This document shows, piece by piece, positions 1 through 4,897 of a stretch of 5,668 bases of DNA. The stretch lies in contig DEHV01000036.1 in the NCBI GenBank assembly GCA_002352105.1, forward strand, positions 31,351 to 37,018, in the 5' to 3' direction. The notes beneath the pieces were generated by a model. That model saw nothing but the letters and a program-made list of their open reading frames with translations. It was not told the DNA's origin and did not search any database. Within the stretch, counting starts at the first letter, position 1. The number at the start of each line of letters is the position of its first letter. A program made the translations under genes and the position numbers. Origin of the DNA: Chitinophagaceae bacterium UBA2791. Lineage in GTDB: Bacteria > Bacteroidota > Bacteroidia > Chitinophagales > Chitinophagaceae.

Positions 1-500
1 TGGGTGATATAATGAATAAAACGCTGCCGGGCGGTGCTCTTTACGCAATCCAGGTAATAAGCGTCCTTTTTAATGAACAGGTAGGTCATCAGCCTGCGCG
101 CCAGCTGTTCGGCGCCCTCGATGGTTTCCATACACTGCTGGAAATTATCATATCGGATCGAAATCAGCAGGGAAGGCTCCAGGGCTTCGATGACCATATC
201 AGAAGGATGACGCTTGTAAAAGGAATGCTCAGACAGGACAACATGGCCTTCTGTGGCCAATTGCAGCGTTTTCTGCCGCTGGTCTATCACAATGTATTTT
301 CGTATCAGCCCCTTGATGATCAGGTTAAGATGGTCCTCCACCTGCCCCTCGGGCAGGATCGCCTGTTTTTTGGCAAACTGCCGGACCTCCAGGTAGGGTA
401 TGAACAGGTTGATCTGCTCCTCGCTCAGGTCTACATACTTCTGCACAAACCGGTGCACATACCCTAAATAGTCGCTGATATTAAAAGAGGCCTGACCCAT
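1..500 (-). CDS. Crp/Fnr-family transcriptional regulator, second of a tandem pair (3' end missing)
   Basis: Reading the minus strand from the ATG at 500-498 gives an open frame of 166 codons that leaves the window with no stop, so the C-terminus is not seen. The protein begins MGQASFNISDYLGYVHRF. It has a cyclic-nucleotide-binding-like beta-roll at about residues 30-120, with LPEGQVEDHLNLIIKGLIRK at 49-68, then the start of the long dimerisation helix (about 120-160) and ARQRFIHYIT just before the cut. That layout matches the complete neighbour at 500-1108: compare its EEGEEEKYLNFVVKGLVRK. The two are clear paralogs. The DNA-binding helix-turn-helix should lie just outside the window. Its ATG shares one base with the upstream stop (TAATG), implying translational coupling and co-transcription. 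The ligand is unknown. The arginine that contacts cyclic AMP in true CRP is not evident in the matching segment (GHVVLSEHSFYKRHPSD, residues 85-101), though K96 and R97 lie near it. Family assignment is firm; the regulated genes are not known. Confidence 0.88.
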   Translation of the reverse strand, partial: MGQASFNISDYLGYVHRFVQKYVDLSEEQINLFIPYLEVRQFAKKQAILPEGQVEDHLNLIIKGLIRKYIVIDQRQKTLQLATEGHVVLSEHSFYKRHPSDMVIEALEPSLLISIRYDNFQQCMETIEGAEQLARRLMTYLFIKKDAYYLDCVKSTARQRFIHYIT

Positions 501-502
501 TA
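498..502 (-). other. TAATG stop/start overlap linking the two Crp/Fnr genes
   Basis: On the minus strand the TAA stop of the first regulator (502-500) and the ATG of the second (500-498) share one base. Such overlaps usually mean that the ribosome ending one gene re-initiates on the next, giving coupled expression. The overlap also fixes the start of the second gene, since the protein from this ATG aligns with its neighbour from near the N-terminus. Confidence 0.85.
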
Positions 503-1108
503 AACAGAATAATTGGCTTTATTGGCGACGAAGCTCCGGTTACGCAATAAATGTTTCAGGCGGCTGAATGTTTCCGGTTGTATATTCAGGTATGAAGCGA
601 GGAATTTCTGCGGAACCCGCTGAAATAAGGCAGTATTGGTATTTACAAAGCGAATGAACCGCTCCTGGGTATTGTACGCCGCCCGTTCCAGCTCCCAGGT
701 CTCTTTCTGCAGGTAAAGATCGGTGATGATCAGCCTACCCAACCGCTGCCAGCGAACATCTTTCTCATACAGCATGGTAATGTTTTCCAGGCTGACAGAT
801 ATAAAGGTAGAAGGCTCAATGGTTTCAACAATGTATTGGGATGGTTCGCCGGATAAAAAAGATACTGATGAATTGATGACCTCTCCTTCCCGGGCCAGTT
901 GGGTGATCACCTCCTCGTCTCCATTAAGGAAAAACTTCCTGACCAGCCCCTTCACGACAAAATTCAGGTATTTCTCTTCTTCGCCCTCCTCGATCAGCCG
1001 AGTCTTTTTATCATAGGTGCGGATTTCAGACACCTTGGCGATCTCGTCAAAATCTTCATCAGATAGCGCGAGGAACCCACCTAAATATTCTTTAAGCGCC
1101 CTAACCAT
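500..1108 (-). CDS. Crp/Fnr-family transcriptional regulator, first of a tandem pair (complete)
   Basis: This is a 202-residue protein of normal length for Bacteroidota Crp/Fnr regulators. Residues about 10-110 form the cyclic-nucleotide-binding-like beta-roll, with EEGEEEKYLNFVVKGLVRKF at 40-59. Residues 110-155 form the dimer helix, ending NTQERFIRFV. Residues 163-190 form the winged helix-turn-helix (QRVPQKFLASYLNIQPETFS followed by RLKHLLRN), whose recognition helix is around PETFSRLKHLL. The stretch corresponding to the CRP phosphate-binding cassette (GEVINSSVSFLSGEPSQY, 75-92) lacks the conserved arginine. There are no cysteines, so neither classic cAMP binding nor an Fnr-type iron-sulfur cluster is expected. 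The ATG at 1108-1106 fits the family N-terminus; no strong Shine-Dalgarno precedes it. It is divergent from the isocitrate dehydrogenase gene, with 191 bases between, and overlaps the next regulator by one base. It probably acts as a dimer on nearby promoters; the signal is unknown. Confidence 0.93.
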   Translation of the reverse strand: MVRALKEYLGGFLALSDEDFDEIAKVSEIRTYDKKTRLIEEGEEEKYLNFVVKGLVRKFFLNGDEEVITQLAREGEVINSSVSFLSGEPSQYIVETIEPSTFISVSLENITMLYEKDVRWQRLGRLIITDLYLQKETWELERAAYNTQERFIRFVNTNTALFQRVPQKFLASYLNIQPETFSRLKHLLRNRSFVANKANYSV

Positions 1109-1164
1109 TAGCGCAAGTTAAATTTTCTATTTGAAAGGAGGAAAACTTATACGCTTTTAACCCT

Positions 1165-1172
1165 TACTTTTG
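1165..1172 (+). promoter_or_regulatory. Possible Bacteroidota -7 promoter element (TACTTTTG)
   Basis: TACTTTTG matches the Bacteroidota primary-sigma -7 consensus TAnnTTTG at all six fixed positions and points toward the isocitrate dehydrogenase gene. No TTG occurs at the usual 19-21 base spacing upstream; the nearest TTTG (1130-1133) is 31 bases away. Use of this box would give a 5' leader of about 120 bases containing the paired palindrome at 1210-1258. An exact match to six fixed bases can arise by chance in AT-rich DNA, so the call is tentative. Confidence 0.3.
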
Positions 1173-1209
1173 CTGACCCTGATAAAAACAAATAAAATAT
1201 GAAACCGGC

Positions 1210-1258
1210 ATGATTAAAGTAATCATTAAACATACAAGATAATGATTATTTTAATCAT
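1210..1258. repeat. Paired operator-like palindromes forming a 19-bp inverted repeat
   Basis: Two 17-bp palindromes of form ATGATTA-N3-TAATCAT lie at 1210-1226 and 1242-1258; each has perfect 7-base half-sites. Their centres (1218 and 1250) are 32 bp apart, close to three helical turns, so bound dimers would sit on the same DNA face. Together they also form one larger inverted repeat, 1210-1228 against 1240-1258, 18 of 19 positions complementary with one G/T pair and an 11-base spacer, which could fold as an RNA hairpin if transcribed. The positions 1238-1256 match the classic 19-bp Fur box (GATAATGATAATCATTATC) at 15 of 19 bases; the first copy is poorer (13 of 19 at 1212-1230). The element sits between the divergent Crp/Fnr and isocitrate dehydrogenase genes, 41 bases before the latter's ATG. 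An operator for either gene is likely; which protein binds is not decided by sequence alone. Confidence 0.7.
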
Positions 1259-1278
1259 CAAAGGTTCCATCTGACAAC

Positions 1279-1299
1279 TAAAAAACAAAAAACAAACAG
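1279..1299 (+). promoter_or_regulatory. A-rich translation-initiation leader of the isocitrate dehydrogenase gene
   Basis: The bases just before the ATG at 1300 are almost purely A with scattered C and contain no Shine-Dalgarno sequence. Unstructured A-rich leaders of this kind are typical of well-translated genes in Bacteroidota, which rarely use Shine-Dalgarno pairing. The leader supports the start at 1300. Confidence 0.5.
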
Positions 1300-2535
1300 A
1301 TGAAGCAAAAAATCAAAGTGGCCAATCCGGTAGCAGAACTGGATGGCGATGAAATGACCCGTATTATCTGGAAATTTATCAAAGACAAACTCATACTGCC
1401 CTATGTAGATGTGAATATCCGCTATTTTGATCTGGGCATCGAATACCGCGATAAAACCAACGACCAGGTTACCATTGATGCCGCAAACGCCATCAAGGAA
1501 TGCGGCGTAGGCATCAAATGCGCTACCATCACCCCCGACGAGGCCCGGGTTAAGGAGTTTAACCTCAAGCAAATGTGGAAAAGCCCCAATGGCACTATCC
1601 GCAATATTCTGGACGGAACCGTATTCCGCGAGCCCATCGTCATGAAAAATGTTCCCCGGCTCGTGGGCAACTGGACCGCGCCCATTATTGTCGGCCGTCA
1701 CGCTTTTGGCGACCAGTACCGGGCCACCGATACCGTGATCAAGGGAAAAGGCAAGCTGACCATGACCTTTACGCCCGAAGGCGGCGGCGAACCGCAGGTT
1801 TTTGAAGTGTATAATTTCAAAGGCGACGGCGTGGCGCTCTCTATGTACAATACCGACGAAAGTATTATAGGTTTTGCCAGAAGCTGCTTTAACATGGCGC
1901 TTAGCAAAAAATGGCCGCTGTATCTTTCCACCAAGAACACCATCCTTAAAAAATACGACGGAAGGTTTAAAGATATTTTCGCCGAAATATTTGAAACCGA
2001 ATTCAAGCAAAAATTCGCCGAAGCCAATATCGTATACGAACACCGCCTGATCGACGACATGGTGGCCAGCGCGCTGAAATGGAACGGCAACTTCGTATGG
2101 GCATGTAAAAACTACGACGGCGACGTGCAAAGCGACTCCGTTGCCCAGGGATTCGGTTCCCTAGGATTAATGACCTCCGTATTGGTTACCCCCGACGGAA
2201 AGACCATGGAAGCTGAGGCCGCCCACGGCACCGTTACCCGTCATTACCGCGACCACCAGGCCGGGAAACCCACTTCCACCAACCCCATCGCCTCCATTTT
2301 CGCATGGACAAGGGGACTGGCATTCCGGGGTAAACTGGACAATAACCAGGAACTGATCAATTTCTGCAACGCCCTTGAACAGGTTTGTATCGAAACCGTG
2401 GAAAGCGGGAAGATGACCAAGGACCTGGCCATCGTCATTCATGGCTCCAAGGTTGCCCATGGAGAGCATTTCCTGTATACGGAAGAATTCCTCGATACGG
2501 TCGATGAAAACCTGAAAAAGAAATTAGGACAATAA
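1300..2535 (+). CDS. icd: NADP-dependent isocitrate dehydrogenase, eukaryote-type homodimeric
   Basis: This cytoplasmic TCA-cycle enzyme oxidatively decarboxylates isocitrate to 2-oxoglutarate and yields NADPH. The 411-residue protein is close in length and sequence to mitochondrial/cytosolic IDH1/IDH2 rather than to Escherichia coli Icd. Substrate-binding residues of that family are present: T76 region (TITPDEARVKEF), S95 and N97 in WKSPNGTIRN, R101, R110 in GTVFREP, and R133 in GRHAFGDQYRATD with Y140. Catalytic K212 is in TKNTILKKYDGRFKDIF. Metal-binding acids are D253 in RLIDDM and D275 and D279 in YDGDVQSDS. NADP contacts are in AAHGTVTRHYR (R314, H315) and N328 in TSTNPIASIFAW. Nothing is missing or truncated. 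The A-rich leader and the N-terminal KIKVANPVAELDGDEMTRI, which matches the family start, support this ATG. The gene is monocistronic, closed by a strong terminator, and divergent from a Crp/Fnr regulator across an operator-like repeat. Confidence 0.97.
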   Translation: MKQKIKVANPVAELDGDEMTRIIWKFIKDKLILPYVDVNIRYFDLGIEYRDKTNDQVTIDAANAIKECGVGIKCATITPDEARVKEFNLKQMWKSPNGTIRNILDGTVFREPIVMKNVPRLVGNWTAPIIVGRHAFGDQYRATDTVIKGKGKLTMTFTPEGGGEPQVFEVYNFKGDGVALSMYNTDESIIGFARSCFNMALSKKWPLYLSTKNTILKKYDGRFKDIFAEIFETEFKQKFAEANIVYEHRLIDDMVASALKWNGNFVWACKNYDGDVQSDSVAQGFGSLGLMTSVLVTPDGKTMEAEAAHGTVTRHYRDHQAGKPTSTNPIASIFAWTRGLAFRGKLDNNQELINFCNALEQVCIETVESGKMTKDLAIVIHGSKVAHGEHFLYTEEFLDTVDENLKKKLGQ

Positions 2536-2552
2536 AAATACCGCATTGATCG

Positions 2553-2585
2553 AAAACCCGGAAATACAAGCTTCCGGGTTTTTTT
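2553..2585 (+). terminator. Intrinsic terminator of the isocitrate dehydrogenase gene
   Basis: An 11-bp perfect stem (AAAACCCGGAA at 2553-2563 with TTCCGGGTTTT at 2572-2582) encloses an 8-base loop and runs into seven T residues (2579-2585), starting 18 bases after the stop codon. On the minus strand the same stem is followed by only a short T run that is part of the stem, so it might also weakly stop transcripts coming from the convergent lipoprotein gene. Confidence 0.93.
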
Positions 2586-2784
2586 ATTTCATCCGGCATC
2601 AGAGCTTCGCGCAACAAAGATATCCCCGGGGCCAGGCAGGGCGATCACCCTGCGGACCAAAATAACCGGGCCAAAGGGTCCTTACCATTGCAGGACCCGA
2701 TACGCTTCTCTCGCTACATACCTGAAAGGCCGCCCTGAAACAGGGCGACCTAACGATTGCTTGCCGTATAAAAAATTTACTGTT
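2586..2784. other. Gene-free intergenic stretch with three hairpin-forming sequences
   Basis: No convincing gene is seen between the terminator and the lipoprotein stop codon. The stretch holds three short inverted repeats: GCAGGG/CCCTGC at 2636-2653 (6-base loop), GGGTCCT/AGGACCC at 2676-2698 (9-base loop), and CGCCCTG/CAGGGCG at 2731-2747 (3-base loop). It also has the palindrome CCCCGGGG at 2624-2631. The near-identical words CAGGGCGATC (2637-2646) and CAGGGCGACC (2741-2750) occur in the first and third. It appears more GC-rich than the AT-rich DNA flanking it. It could be a structured 3' untranslated region of the minus-strand lipoprotein, a small RNA, or remnant sequence; the data do not choose among these. 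Confidence 0.4.
2728..2750 (-). terminator. Possible weak terminator hairpin downstream of the lipoprotein gene
   Basis: As minus-strand RNA the sequence folds into a 10-bp stem (GGTCGCCCTG with CAGGGCGGCC, one G-U pair) around a UUU loop. On the plus strand the wobble becomes a C/A mismatch, so the fold favours minus-strand transcription. It lies 34 bases past the lipoprotein stop. Only three U residues follow, so it could equally be an RNA-stabilising 3' hairpin. Confidence 0.35.
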
Positions 2785-2967
2785 TTATTTTTGCAGGGAA
2801 TCTACTACTGCAGGCGCTGAATCAATAACAGTGGTGGTATCTGCAGGCGCTACAGGTTCTGCAGGAGCCGGAGCAGGAATTGTATCTGTTGTGGTTTCAT
2901 CTGCATTCGTGTTATCATTGCAGGCTGCAAACGCGCCTATCGCTAAAACCAATAAGAGTTTTTTCAT
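2785..2967 (-). CDS. Small Ala/Pro/Thr-rich lipoprotein, function unknown
   Basis: A 60-residue protein begins with a lipoprotein signal: MKK, a hydrophobic core LLLVLAIGAFAA, and a lipobox FAAC with the acylated cysteine at residue 16. The mature part would be only 45 residues, acidic, low in complexity and without predicted fold (Thr, Asp, Ala, Pro, Val; for example DTIPAPAPAEPVAPADTTT). The word CTGCAGGCGCT occurs twice in frame, 33 bases apart (2808-2818 and 2841-2851), with a related copy at 2858, so the tail may have grown by repeat duplication. Residues after the cysteine (NDNTNADE) are polar, without a clear Bacteroidota surface-export motif. It probably sits on the periplasmic face of a membrane. 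It is divergent from the sigma-factor operon. The start ATG follows an A-rich leader. No function can be named. Confidence 0.75.
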   Translation of the reverse strand: MKKLLLVLAIGAFAACNDNTNADETTTDTIPAPAPAEPVAPADTTTVIDSAPAVVDSLQK

Positions 2968-3141
2968 TGTACTGAGTTTTGAATTTTTTTAGATGATTTG
3001 GTGTTTATACGCGAACCGGGGAAAGGTAACCCGCCTGGAAAAATATTTTTTTTAAGAAAATTCTACGCCTGTTTTAAGGGATAATAGTATAATCTTTGGG
3101 TTACTTCTTCATAAATTCGGTATAAACTAAAGGAATAAAGA
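2968..3141. promoter_or_regulatory. Divergent promoter region between the lipoprotein and the sigma-factor operon
   Basis: This AT-rich intergenic region must hold the start signals for both flanking genes. Toward the sigma gene, TATAAT at 3088-3093 overlaps AATCTTTG (3091-3098), a one-mismatch version of TAnnTTTG. Toward the lipoprotein, TACCTTTC (3028-3021 on the minus strand) is likewise one base off. No partner TTG is seen at the usual distance for either. A long A/T tract at 3041-3060 lies between the two candidates. No clear operator or ECF-type promoter pair can be defined. Confidence 0.35.
3129..3134 (+). promoter_or_regulatory. Ribosome binding site deciding the GTG start of the sigma factor
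   Basis: AAAGGA ends 7 bases before the GTG at 3142. A good Shine-Dalgarno at this spacing supports the GTG start. The protein read from it begins MKVEQDEKSLLNGLAKNDRD, which fits the normal N-terminus of the sigma family, and no in-frame ATG follows until deep in region 2. Confidence 0.6.
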
Positions 3142-3711
3142 GTGAAAGTTGAGCAGGATGAAAAAAGCTTACTGAATGGACTGGCAAAAAATGACCGTGA
3201 TGCCGTGGAAGCCATCTATGCAGGGCACTACAGCATGATCCAATCCATGATCATCAACAACAACGGGTCGGCAGATGATGCCAGGGATATCTTCCAGGAA
3301 GCCATGATCGTATTGTATGAAAAAGCCAGATCAGGATCTTTTGAGCTCCATTGCCAGTTAAAAACCTATATCTATTCTGTTGCCCGCAGGTTATGGCTGA
3401 AAAGACTGAAACAAATGCAACGAATAAATACCGAGGTAAACGGACTGGAAGAAACTGTTCCCGTGGAGGAAGATGTCGATGCGCATGAACTCAGGAACCA
3501 GGAATTCCAGGTCATAGAAAAATCGCTTTCCAGCCTGGGCGAACCCTGCAAAAGCCTGCTGGAAGCTTTCTACCTCCAAAAAAAGAACATGAATGATATT
3601 GCAGAAGCTTTTGGATATACCAATGCAGATAATGCCAAGAACCAGAAATACAAATGCCTGATCCGACTAAGAAAACTATTCTTTGCCAACTATAAACCCG
3701 GTAAGCTGTGA
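3142..3711 (+). CDS. ECF-like sigma-70 family RNA polymerase sigma factor
   Basis: This 189-residue protein has the two-domain plan of extracytoplasmic-function sigma factors. Region 2 spans about residues 10-92: the core-binding helix ADDARDIFQEAMIVLYEKA (44-62) matches the typical DAxDIxQExFxxLW pattern, and LKTYIYSVARRLWLKRLKQ (73-91) corresponds to the -10-recognising part. A linker rich in acidic residues (about 95-122) leads to region 4 (about 124-182), with SLGEPCKSLLEAFYLQKKNM and a helix-turn-helix NDIAEAFGYTNADNAKNQKY followed by KCLIRLRKLF. Region 3 is absent, as expected. The start is GTG, supported by AAAGGA seven bases upstream. The TGA stop overlaps the next gene, whose N-terminus looks like its anti-sigma partner, so the pair probably forms a signalling unit. 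The regulon is not known; auto-regulation is plausible but no matching promoter pair was identified. Confidence 0.92.
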   Translation: MKVEQDEKSLLNGLAKNDRDAVEAIYAGHYSMIQSMIINNNGSADDARDIFQEAMIVLYEKARSGSFELHCQLKTYIYSVARRLWLKRLKQMQRINTEVNGLEETVPVEEDVDAHELRNQEFQVIEKSLSSLGEPCKSLLEAFYLQKKNMNDIAEAFGYTNADNAKNQKYKCLIRLRKLFFANYKPGKL

Positions 3712-3713
3712 TG
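3709..3713 (+). other. TGATG overlap between sigma factor and membrane protease genes
   Basis: The TGA stop of the sigma gene (3709-3711) shares a base with the ATG at 3711-3713. A GTG at 3708-3710, one codon earlier, is an alternative start that would overlap the sigma gene by four bases and add one Met. Either way the two genes are translationally coupled, as is usual for a sigma factor and its anti-sigma partner. Confidence 0.8.
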
Positions 3714-4805
3714 GAAAAAATAAAAATGCTGGAAACCGTTGAAAGATATCTTAAAGACGAAATGACGCCCGCTGAAAAAGAGGCGTTTGATCAACTGCGG
3801 CAGTCGAACCCTGAGATCGATCAGCTGGTGGTGGAACATACTATCTTCCTGCACCAGATGGACGAACTGAGCGACCGTAAAAACTTCCGGTCGGGCCTCC
3901 ATGAGATCCATGCCGACCTGCTCGACAAAGGCGCTATCGAGGAAAAACCGTCCAGGGCCGTCGTTGTTCAATTGCTGAAAAAACACCGCCGCGTAATGGC
4001 TGTCGCCGCTTCAATAGCAGGCATCACGACCTTGCTTATCGCGGGAATGGCGTCTTATTACTCCCGCAGGGCAAATGCCAGCGAGCTCGAACAACTCAGC
4101 AAAAAGTTTGAAAATACAGAGAGAACCGTCAACGCCCTTAAGCAACAGGTAGAGAGCGATAAGATCGAAAAAGCGCCTACCAATACCCCGATCAAATCCG
4201 GCGGCACCGGCTTCCTGATCGACGGAAAGGGATACCTGGTTACCAACGCCCATGTGGTGCAGGGTTCCAGTTCTGTAGTGATCCAGAATAACAAGGGACA
4301 GGAATACCTGGCCACAGCCATCCTGATCAATGACGTTAATGATATTGCCATCCTGAAGATCGAAGACCCTGATTTTAAAATCCGGGGAGCGCTGCCCTAC
4401 GGATTGAAAAAGATCGGGGCAGAGATCGGCGAAACCCTGTTCACTCTTGGCTTTCCACGCGAAGAGATCGTGTATAACGAAGGCTATATGAGCGCCAAAA
4501 CGGGCTTTAATGGCGATACCCTCACCTGCCAGATAGGCGTTCAGGCCAACCCGGGCAATTCAGGCGGCCCCGTTTTCAATAAAAGCGGGGAAGTGATCGG
4601 GATCATCAATACCCGTCAGGCTACCGCAGAGGGCGTTGTTTTTGCCATCACCGCAAAAAATATCTTCAGCTCCGTCGAAGAGATCAACAACGATTCCCTG
4701 TCCTTCAATATCAAACTGCCGCTTCATTCCTCGCTGAAAGGCCTCGACAGGGTGCAGCAGATCAAGAAAATAGAGGATTGCGTGTTTATGGTGAAAAGCT
4801 ACTGA
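3711..4805 (+). CDS. Membrane-anchored trypsin/HtrA-like serine protease with anti-sigma-like cytoplasmic domain
   Basis: This 364-residue protein has three parts. Residues 1-94 are a helical, charged cytoplasmic segment with ERYLKDEMTPAEKEAFDQLR (11-30) and SNPEIDQLVVEH, the pattern of zinc-free anti-sigma N-termini; no HxxxCxxC motif is present. A single transmembrane helix at about 95-117 follows KKHRR, which by the positive-inside rule puts the N-terminus in the cytoplasm. A predicted coiled coil at about 124-153 leads to a periplasmic chymotrypsin-fold protease (about 160-325) with all catalytic residues: H181 in VTNAHVV, D211 in NDVNDIAILKI and S284 in GNSGGPVF. There is no PDZ domain. 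A short tail (326-364) ends DCVFMVKSY. The only two cysteines, C273 and C357, are both periplasmic. Its overlap with the sigma gene suggests it binds that sigma factor. The protease family call is firm; the anti-sigma role is inferred. Confidence 0.9.
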   Translation: MEKIKMLETVERYLKDEMTPAEKEAFDQLRQSNPEIDQLVVEHTIFLHQMDELSDRKNFRSGLHEIHADLLDKGAIEEKPSRAVVVQLLKKHRRVMAVAASIAGITTLLIAGMASYYSRRANASELEQLSKKFENTERTVNALKQQVESDKIEKAPTNTPIKSGGTGFLIDGKGYLVTNAHVVQGSSSVVIQNNKGQEYLATAILINDVNDIAILKIEDPDFKIRGALPYGLKKIGAEIGETLFTLGFPREEIVYNEGYMSAKTGFNGDTLTCQIGVQANPGNSGGPVFNKSGEVIGIINTRQATAEGVVFAITAKNIFSSVEEINNDSLSFNIKLPLHSSLKGLDRVQQIKKIEDCVFMVKSY

Positions 4806-4897
4806 CAACAGCCGCCTTCCGCAGGAATCCCCGCCAGCGCCCGTAAAGTAGCCGCTCTACCCGTGAGCCCTTTATTGGCCCAAACGCCTAACACTGA
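4806..4897. other. Short convergent intergenic gap without a clear terminator
   Basis: Ninety-two bases separate the stops of the protease gene and the convergent nucleotidyltransferase gene. The only dyad found is weak (GTAG/CTAC at 4848-4860) and no T tract follows it on either strand. No gene is seen here. Confidence 0.5.

Noticed and set aside
12..467. Plus-strand open frame of 151 codons
   Set aside because: It lies opposite the open minus-strand frame whose product is plainly a Crp/Fnr paralog; the plus-strand product shows no recognisable domain and is a shadow.
1134..1141. Perfect Shine-Dalgarno AAAGGAGG on the plus strand
   Set aside because: No ATG, GTG or TTG occurs at a usable distance downstream, so it cannot serve a gene; taken as chance in A/G-rich DNA.
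1210..1258. Inverted repeat as an intrinsic terminator of either flanking gene
   Set aside because: It lies upstream of both divergent genes, its stem is nearly all A/T, and no T tract follows; an operator fits better.
1258..2130. Long minus-strand open frame of 290 codons opposite isocitrate dehydrogenase
   Set aside because: The plus strand encodes a fully conserved enzyme; the antisense product has no recognisable domain and its length follows from the codon bias of the real gene.
2599..2688. Minus-strand frame of 29 codons starting MVRTLWPGYFG
   Set aside because: Too short, no ribosome binding site or known motif, and it spans two inverted repeats whose structure better explains the sequence.
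2586..2784. tRNA or other known RNA gene in the GC-rich spacer
   Set aside because: No T-loop motif, acceptor stem or anticodon arm arrangement was found on either strand; the stems do not form a cloverleaf.
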